Part shown: positions 56,225 to 64,000 of the stretch, piece by piece
Layout: every line of letters begins with the position of its first letter
Position numbering within the stretch: position 1 is the stretch's first letter
Source: Apodospora peruviana
Taxonomy: Eukaryota; Ascomycota; Sordariomycetes; Sordariales; Lasiosphaeriaceae
Direction: 5' to 3'
Assembly: GCA_033439685.1 (NCBI GenBank)
Contig: JAUEDM010000006.1
Coordinates: forward strand, 2,666,001-2,730,000
Length of the DNA: 64,000 bases
Notes under the pieces: generated by a model
What the model saw: only the letters and a program-made list of their open reading frames with translations
Told to the model about the DNA's origin: nothing
The model's database searches: none
Position numbers and translations under genes: made by a program

Positions 56225-59200
56225 GACTTACCCTTAAAGGGTAGAGGCTGATGAGTGACTGGCTAGATGTACCTTATGGATGGACGGATCGAAACACAAA
56301 TTGTAGTCCCAGCCTAAATCGCCAGGATCTATAGTTGAGAAGAGAAAGCAATCGGAAGTTGAGCTATCATATCAGACTCAAAAACTTTGGTGAGAGGGTA
56401 GTGATTCGGGAAGGAGAGTGATGTCATGTCATTATCCAAGAGGCTCTGGTTGTTGACTTGACAAAGACGTCAAAATGCCATTGGTTCGGAGTGGAGGTTT
56501 CGAAAGTCAACAATCCCTGACCAGTGTGACGCCCGGGACTTTGCGCTCCAATGGTTCAGCCTACCGGTACAAGGGTATCCGTACCTACCCCACAACGCGG
56601 GCGTGTGTCTGTGCTCAGTGTGCTGCGGGGCGCGACCGCCAGCTTGGCACGGCGCACCAGGGGTCTCCGAAGTCACTCAAATGAGATGACCTTGCTGCCT
56701 CGTTGTTTCCTCAACCTGGAACGGGTGGAAGCTGAAGATTACATAGCACTCCAGCGCTCTTGCGAGAGCCATGAGTGATTATTGAGAACTACGGAACATC
56801 CAAGATACGGATAGAATGCCCTGGTGGTAACGTTGCTGAGTCTTGTTGCTCGGTCAAAGTTTTCCAGAGTTAGTGCGGGGTAGCTTTCTGTGAATTCCTG
56901 GTTGAGTCCAGATGTTGCTTGACAATTTCCAAGCACAACTTGGAAGTGAAAGTGAAACCATAGTACTTTGAATTACTTGAGCTTATTAGTTCTCTCAAGT
57001 TTGGGTGTGTGATTCAGTTGTACTGGTTAAGCCTCTAATCATTGACTGAGTTTACAGTCTGGAGATTGCCTCAACAACAATGGAGGGGAACCGAGTAGCA
57101 GGGACAGAGGACTCTGAGCATGAGCGAGGAAGATTCTCCAAGAGCCCAGTAATATATGCGGTTGAGTGTTCACCGGTCTAATATGTCTCGTCAGAGAACC
57201 CCTGAATGGGAAGATGGTGACGGATGCTGCAGAGATACTGTTGAAGTAGGTAGCCAATGGTTTCAGAGGAACTGGCAACTCATTTCAAAGCCGGATCAAA
57301 CTGCATTTTTGTTCTGGCTGGACTTTTTCTCTGGTCCCTCCGTGCATAGGCCGGTTTGCCGACCTGGACCATCCGATGTCAGTCCAGTCCAGACCCAGCT
57401 CTCCGTTCCGAGGAGTTAGCTGAGCAAAGGGGTTTGACGGGACAGGTTCCGAGTCTAGGCCAACGAAACATGGAAGGACGCACGTAGGGTTGTTTCTGTG
57501 AGGTAATCGCCAGAGCTTCCCCCTTCTGAAGTTGTCGTCGTTATTGATGCAGTGTGGTCCGGGCTCGCTCCTCAACCGGCCCGGAAGACTCACTTCCAGT
57601 TCCGCCAGCTAATTTGCCTCCCAATCCATTCTGCGGTGAATAGTAAGCTGGTCGTCGCCGGCAGCCTGGTCCTGTCTCCTCTCCTGATGCTGAGACGGTA
57701 GTGCCGTGGACAGATGTGGGCTGTCCGCCAATTTTTTCCCTCCACTTCCACGCTAGGAACCTTCACCGCTCGGGAGTTTTCGGAAAGCAAGTGTCTTGGT
57801 CTCCAATGAGTTGATTTCTCCTTTTGCGGGTTCTGGTTGGCTCACAGGGCTCGTTGCAGGAGGTCATGGACAGAGGGAAATTTTCTCTATTTTTTATGCC
57901 GGACCCGAGAGTTTTGTGAAAGGTCAGCTTGGGGGATTCTTAATTCTCAGAACCGGTTGAATGTGGCATGTTGCGGCTTCGGAAGGTCCTGCCGCTGTAG
58001 TGCCTCAACTGCCCGCGCCCCCCCCCCCCCCGGCCGGCCATCTCTTGCTGCAACCCAACCAGGGAAGGAATGAGATTGCCGAGCCGCCGATGTCGGGCTA
58101 GGAAGGAAGAGGCGAGTTGCAACAACATCGTTGGCCACAACTTTCCCATGACTCCAGTCTGCAACAACGTGGAGTAATTCTAGTCGAAAGGAGGTGCAGA
58201 TCAGATGTTTTAAAGAATTCGCTGCAGGCTCGTGGTGTTATCTGCCAGGTCTGTGTGGGTTCCTGAAGTGAAGAGCTGAAGTAAACTGTATTCATGCAGT
58301 GCCGGATTGGAAAACCCCCACAGACATTCCATGAGCCGGGGTGCTCCTTACCAACCTCACAGCTGTTACCTACCCCGCCCTGGGGAGCCGTCTTTCGATT
58401 CGGAGAGCAATTCAGGAGACAGTCCAAAATGACATCCAACCAACCCCGGGTCCGCAATGGATGAGCATATCTCAAGTACAAGTTCAGCCTTCTTCCCTGC
58501 TTTATGGGAGAGGAGAAAGTCACTTATTAGCCGTTAGTTGACAGTGTTTCTACCACTGGGAATCCCCCTCGTCAAGCGTCTGATTATCTGGGTGACGTAA
58601 TTTTGGTAAGGTTAATTGAGGCAAAGTCAATTTGGCAAGGGCCAGCCCGAGCTCTATGCGTGCCCGTCGGTCTGCAAAGCACCGGGAACAATGGGACACG
58701 TTGTACGAGTACAACAGGATCACGGCCATGGGTCGTGACCGTTAGAAAATCGGTGTCAACCCCATCCTCGGGTTATACGACCCGTGCACGTCCTGTTTAT
58801 TAAAGGGAACACTTGGTGCTACAGCCAGACGCTGCCTGTGCAGCATAAGGCGATCTCGAACGAGGCAACTGCTCATACGAGCGCCTGCATGTCAGGATGA
58901 AAGGATTTTCCCCAAGGTACCCTAGGTAGTTACTTAGACTCTAGGTAAATAAAATACTGTCTTGTCCATCGCACAAGGACAAGATAAGATTCGTCCAGTG
59001 GTTCCCAGGCTACTGCAAGCTTGTTTGGCAGTTGGTTGTGTTTTTGGCTAGGAGCTGCACTCTGTTTCCTGCTGATAATTCCCGTCTTCTACAGCATCAG
59101 ACGGACACCATAGACTCAGGTACCTAGTCTGTCAATGCCGACAGCCTCTTTTGTGGCAGGACTGCCTGTCGCCCTATTTGGATTGTGTTGCAGGTGTGTT

Positions 59201-62200
59201 GCACTGCATCCCGAACGTGCTTCTTAAATTCCAATGCGTCATTGGCCAGTCTTCTCGTGACTTTTTTCCTTTTTTCAACCCGCGGTATTTTTCAAGATCC
59301 GAGCCAGATGAGCCAAGACGGCTTTATTCTGGTTCCTACTCTTGATGAACTTATACATGTATGTACGGACGAGTGACAGCAAGTGCCCAGACGGAATAAA
59401 AGACCTGGGTTTTTGATCAGGAATGAATATCATCGTACGGATCATCCCTCATTACCTCCAGCCAGAGAGGCTTAACATTGGAACTGCATGTTTCATCTCT
59501 CTTCTCTGGACAAAAGCAACTTCCCTAGTTCCAGGTTCGGTTGGAGCCTGGGAGGAGGGGCTCTTCTCGAACGATACCGGCTTCCAGGGTCCCCGGAGAC
59601 TGGCTGCCCCTCCGTGCCCAACAGCAGTTGGATTGCGACGACGCTGACTGGCGACATCGGCCAGCCGTCTTTGAATCTGGGCTCTTTTGATTGGCGTAGA
59701 TGGCAAGACACCCAGCCTGGTTTGACAAGGATGCTCAGTTCTGCGTGGATGGCTTGCATGCAGGCGATGATGGTGGATCGCGAGCTAGCCGGGATTAGAC
59801 CTGCAAGATGCAGCAGGGTGTGGGGTGCGTTGATGAGTGACTGTCTCTCTGCGTTTTGATGGCGAATATCTTTTACACACCACATACAAATTTTCTAGCA
59901 AAGCCATGTCGTGGCTTGTCCATCAATGGGCTGTATCAACATACTCGAACACAGCCTTGGAAAGAAGTAAGTGACCACGCCCGGCTGCGGTGTACCACCA
60001 CGATACAGGGAGCTCCCTCAAGGGTGCCCATCTGTGAAGGCGTGTCCTTCGATGCTGTGTGGAGATGGTCTCGTTGTGCCTCACCTGCACAGGGGTCAAG
60101 TGGGAGGCTCCAAATCTATTACATCGATGGCCCAACGGCTGGCCTTCCGAGGGTCCAATTATGAGTTTGCCGGAATTGAAAAATGACGGGAGTGTTGGTC
60201 AAAATCTCGATGTATTAGGTCGACAGACCCATCGCTGTGGTTGGCGTCACTTTGTCCCATTGGAGTAGTTATTAAGGAGTATCAGCACAGAATTTGTCTT
60301 CCGTCCGGAATGCAGCCCGGGCTGCGGCTGGAGGACCGGTGAGAGGGCTGTTCGACGTTATGAATATTGGATTTGACTCACCGTCTAACACCCAGAGGCA
60401 CACGCGAGTCCCCGCTGACCTATGTTAGGCGAGCTATATGTGCAGAAGCCGCCCGCCTGCTTTGGCAAGGTGATAATACGGCAACATCTCTCGATGCTGA
60501 TCTAACTTTCATCACCAATAACTGGGCTAATAAGTTACTGGATAGGATGTGTGCGGCTTTTTGTTGTAGACGGGCCATTTTAATTTCGGTCGCCTGGAGG
60601 GGTTTCCAGGTTCCTGGTCCAGTAAACTGCGACAACAAAGAAGCAAATGCGGGGGAGGGGAAATCTGGGATGGCCGACGGTTCGACTTGAACGAACTGGA
60701 ATTGGTCCGCTTCCACCTCCAAAAGATCTCATATCATTAAGTATCCGAGTCTCCAAATCTCCATGGGAATCTGCAAACCACTGTGGTAGGAGAAAGGCAG
60801 CAGGAAAGTTACCGGTACGGAATACTACAATGGACAAGTCGCCCAGCCTGAGGTGTTGGATCATTTTGACTTTGCACTGCATAAATACCTGACCCGCTCG
60901 TGCGGATTGTCAAGCCAGAGGCCGTGCGCGCGAGCATCAGTCTCCTCCCCACTTCCCCCCACTCATGCCGTTTGCTAATGCAGCTTTGCCTGCCTCGACA
61001 GTGCCTGCCACATGCTTTTTTGTTTCGGTGCCTTTTTTTGCCCTCTTGCCCTTGCACTTGAGCTACGAGGTACCAGTAAAGTCCTTGCACACTGCCCTGC
61101 CCTGACTGCCATTGCCTTCTCTGCTCCGCTCCGGCCGCGCTGTGTCAATTTAAACCAACTCGTCCGAGAAACCCAGATCCGACTTGCGAAATTCTCCGGG
61201 GTGCCCTGGTGTGCTGCTCCTCTGCCAACCGAGACCGACTCCGGGCTGTTCATAAAAGGCGTGTTGCCACCCCTCCTCTTACTCAGTTTCCCTCTTTCTC
61301 TTCCTTCCACGAATTCCGAACTTCCTACCCGACCTAGCGCTTCCTCCAGCCTACCCAGCAACAAGAGTGCCAGTGTCCTCCCGGCCGGAGGGTGCATACA
61401 AGCTTCCTGGTAAGTTTTAACATGATACCTCACCCCGTGATTCACCTCCCCGTGACTGCCTCCTCCGGTGCAAACGACGAAACCCGATATCTTCCTAATG
61501 CGGCCACTGGACGGATTCGGCAGCCATCCGGCCTGGAAAGGGCCTCAAACACTCGTCCAAAAGCAATTCATCAACTGGAACTGAGGCAAGCCACGAGAGC
61601 TTCAAGTTGTGGTCGTCTGAGCCCCGCAACACCCCAAAAAACCACCGGACCCAGAAAGTCGAGAGCATCGTGAGAAGCTCCCGGGCCCAGGCGCTCGGCC
61701 ACGATCCGACAGAAAGAGCACGAGCGGTCGCAACATGGAACCCACAGGAGAGCATGGCCCTACATTATGTCTCGTTGCACTTCGCAGCATGGAGACAGGA
61801 TGAATAATGGGAATGCGTTGTGAGGCGCCGATGGAAGCACTCTGCCCCGCCTTCTCTGGGGTGGTCAGGGTGCTTCCATCACTCCCACCCGAGCCCCGCT
61901 TCGACCTCCCACCCTTGCCAACAAAGCGTGGAGGCATGTTGCTTCGATGCTTGCTTGTGTCGGCCAAACATCTACATGCGTACGTGTAGATGTACCGACA
62001 AAATAAAGAGCTTCGGACGTTTTTTTGCGGTTTCGCTATCGCCAGTAGCATATTGGCCCTTTCATCCTATCAGATCGCAAGAATATAGCTGCATGGGGGC
62101 GATAAGGGACGATACAATTGGCCTGTCGTCATCGCATCCCGCGCGGAGCTCCAAAGCGGTTGTGGACTGTGAGGGGGTCAGTCCGGAGTTGGCTGGTACG

Positions 62201-63002
62201 ACCATTTCAATTGCATCACAAGCTCCCTGGGTGGACCACAGCATAGCTATCAATGCTATCTGCAGAGCTCGACTTTGCAGCCGTGCATTTCACTTCTGGC
62301 TGCTGCAGCACGCTAGCCAAAACGACTGCAACTCACATGGTCATGCACATACACCCACGCTGTTCCAGACATCCGAAAACTTCAATCGAGCCAGAATGAT
62401 GCACTGAATGAATGTTGAATTCATGATGGCTCGGATGAGGTTGTCAATGTTTGCATATCCGCAGCCGCCGGTTTCGGGACCTACCCGATCGTGATTCTCA
62501 AGGCAACGCCCATCAACCACCATTGGTGGTTTGATATTTGCATTCGCATTGTCAATTGGGTCCGGATGAAAGCTTCGGTGCTGTTGCACTTATGCCGGCT
62601 TTCGTCGTGGGTGGGCTGGTCATCACTCAAGGCATACCTGGTCATCAGCTCAGTCAATGACTTAGGGCACTGGCGATCTATCTGATATGCTTCCATCGGC
62701 TCTGATTGGGGGTCGTCTTGCATTCGACACCATCCAAACCCTCGCCACTTCCACGTTGGATTTGCTCTGCCTCGGACCGGATGATACCCTACTTATCCCA
62801 TTCTGCTCAACTTGTCAGCTCGTCTGTGTTTGGATCTAGGTCTTCTGTACTAACTGAATACCCATCTTCGTTTAGAAATATTCTGCCATCCCGGGCAGCC
62901 TTTGCTGCTTGTTCCCGACCCGGGCCTTGACCAACGTGCCAAGTTCTACTCGTGTCCTCCACCGGTACCAGCCCAAGTATTGACAAGCGAAGCTTGCCTA
63001 GC
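56225..63002. other. 6.8 kb gene-poor region upstream of glutamate synthase
   Basis: No gene could be supported. Open frames are short and unrecognised. Seen: a run of about 14 C next to GGCCGGCC (58018-58040); GGTACCCTAGGTAG motif at 58915-58945; a TATA-like CATAAAAGG at about 61251 followed by pyrimidine-rich sequence and then a consensus 5' splice site GGTAAGT at 61410-61416, which may be the start of a spliced leader or noncoding RNA; and an inverted GATA pair at 62679-62687. Confidence 0.5.
62679..62687. promoter_or_regulatory. Inverted GATA pair upstream of glutamate synthase
   Basis: TATCTGATA contains two GATA cores in opposite directions, one base apart, 316 nt before the glutamate synthase start. 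Paired GATA sites are the preferred target of AreA/NIT2 nitrogen regulators, so the site fits the gene, but a single 9-mer is weak evidence. Confidence 0.35.
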
Positions 63003-64000
63003 ATGGGCTTGAACGAGGACTTTGACGATCGACAGATACACTTTGACGCCGAATCAGAGGAATACCACCCATATGAATATCAGACAGACAACAACCAGTC
63101 TTGGGCTGGTGCCCTGCCGGTGAAGCAGTACGTAGCGCCTGTTTCCGCTACTTTGCATCAATGCTGACTCCACAACTTATAGGGGGTTGTATGACCCAAG
63201 TCTTGAAAAGGATGCCTGTGGTGTAGGCTTCGCTTGGTAAGTTTGTTCTCAACCGGCAGTCAGGGGTAATATGCTAACCGCAAGCAGCCATATCAAGGGC
63301 AAGCCTAGCCACAAGATCGTCAGCGATGGTGAGTTTCGGTGACCTTGGTGGATGAAAAATATTTCGAGACACTGACACGTTCCAGCACGCAACCTTTTGT
63401 GCAACATGACCCACCGTGGTGCGGTGGGATCCGATGCACGGGATGGTGACGGTGCCGGTGTCATGACCTCCATTCCCCACAAGTTCTTCGTCAAGAACTT
63501 TGCACGTGAGGCTGGGGTTGAACTCCCTCCTCTGGGCCAGTATGCTGTGGGAAATCTGTTCTTCAAGCCCGATCAAGAGACACTGCATGAGTCCAAACGG
63601 CAATTGGAAGATATTGCCGAATCACTAGGTCTGAGGGTCTTGGGATGGCGAGAGCCTCCAGTGGACTCAACCCTGCTTGGCCCTGCTGCTGCTTCCCGGG
63701 AGCCCATCATTCTGCAACCCTTTGTCGTTCTGCAGTCTTTCTACGGATCCGGCAATGCTCCCGAAGTGACCGATGCAGAGAAGTTTGACGACAGGCTCTT
63801 TGAGAGGCAGCTCTACGTTCTCCGAAAGCGAGCCACTCATACTATCGGACTCCAAAACTGGTTCTATCTCTGCTCCCTTTCGAACAAGAATATTGTTTAC
63901 AAGGGACAGCTGGCTCCAGTTCAAGTCTACCAATACTACCATGATTTGGTGAATGCCGACTTTGAGGCTCATTTTGCCCTGGTGCACTCCCGCTTCAGCA
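63003..64000 (+). CDS. glt1: Glutamate synthase (NADH, GOGAT), 5' part
   Basis: Start of the large enzyme that converts glutamine and 2-oxoglutarate to two glutamates. The window ends inside exon 4, so only about 278 of roughly 2,100 residues are seen. Exons are 63003-63127, 63183-63236, 63288-63328 and 63386 to the end. The start MGLNEDFDDRQIHFDAESEE leads into GLYDPSLEKDACGVGFACHI; Cys54 in this block is the N-terminal nucleophile of the glutaminase domain after removal of a propeptide. THRGAVGSDARDGDGAGVMT is the next family block. The three introns are short (55, 51 and 57 nt) and all phases agree. A frame upstream of 63003 is open but has no ATG, so 63003 is chosen. It is divergent from apc15 across a long gene-poor region. 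Confidence 0.96.

Noticed and set aside
58018..58031. Run of about 14 C residues
   Set aside because: Plain homopolymer, next to GGCCGGCC; may be length-variable or a sequencing artefact, with no sign of function.

Overview
The window is nuclear chromosomal DNA of a filamentous ascomycete, most likely a sordariomycete. Genes sit on both strands and are broken by short GT..AG introns, mostly 50-160 nt, often with CTAAC or TACTAAC-like branch sites. Proteins typical of filamentous fungi are present: a long PMA1-type proton pump, an HSP30/ORP-type opsin, a Yhm2 citrate carrier and a MARVEL protein. AT-rich tracts that look like repeat-induced point mutation (RIP) relics also occur. No bacterial-type operons, CRISPR arrays or intact transposons were seen. 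All exon junctions were inferred by eye from splice signals, frame continuity and family conservation.

Layout, left to right: a MARVEL-domain membrane protein (-); a long-chain acyl-CoA synthetase with a PTS1-like end (+); a large WD40 protein that resembles Raf1/DIM-9 (+), with AT-rich relics on both sides; an Nrd1/Seb1-type RNA-binding protein (-); mitochondrial citrate synthase (+), followed by a Yhm2-type mitochondrial citrate/2-oxoglutarate carrier (+). Then come 8.9 kb with no convincing gene, the plasma-membrane H+-ATPase (+), a DCAF4-like WD40 protein (+), an intron-containing tRNA-Thr (-), a lysine-less opsin-related protein with a heat-shock element upstream (-), the armadillo protein Vid28/Gid5 (-), a Pho80-type cyclin (+), Emc10 (+), the histone chaperone Chz1 (+), the SNARE Bet1 (+) and Apc15 (-). 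After another 6.8 kb gene-poor stretch, the window ends inside the glutamate synthase gene (+).

Most genes are conserved housekeeping genes, and the order looks like an ordinary conserved fungal chromosome segment. Themes that recur: citrate and acyl-CoA metabolism (citrate synthase beside the citrate carrier, acyl-CoA synthetase), ubiquitin-ligase parts (two CUL4-type WD40 proteins, Gid5, Apc15) and membrane or stress proteins (PMA1, ORP). I did not find a convincing new multi-gene system. The better leads are regulatory: an intron whose retention would remove a peroxisomal signal, a uORF whose stop overlaps the Pho80-type cyclin start, a perfect heat-shock element upstream of the opsin-related gene, very small exons, and two long gene-poor stretches before PMA1 and glutamate synthase.
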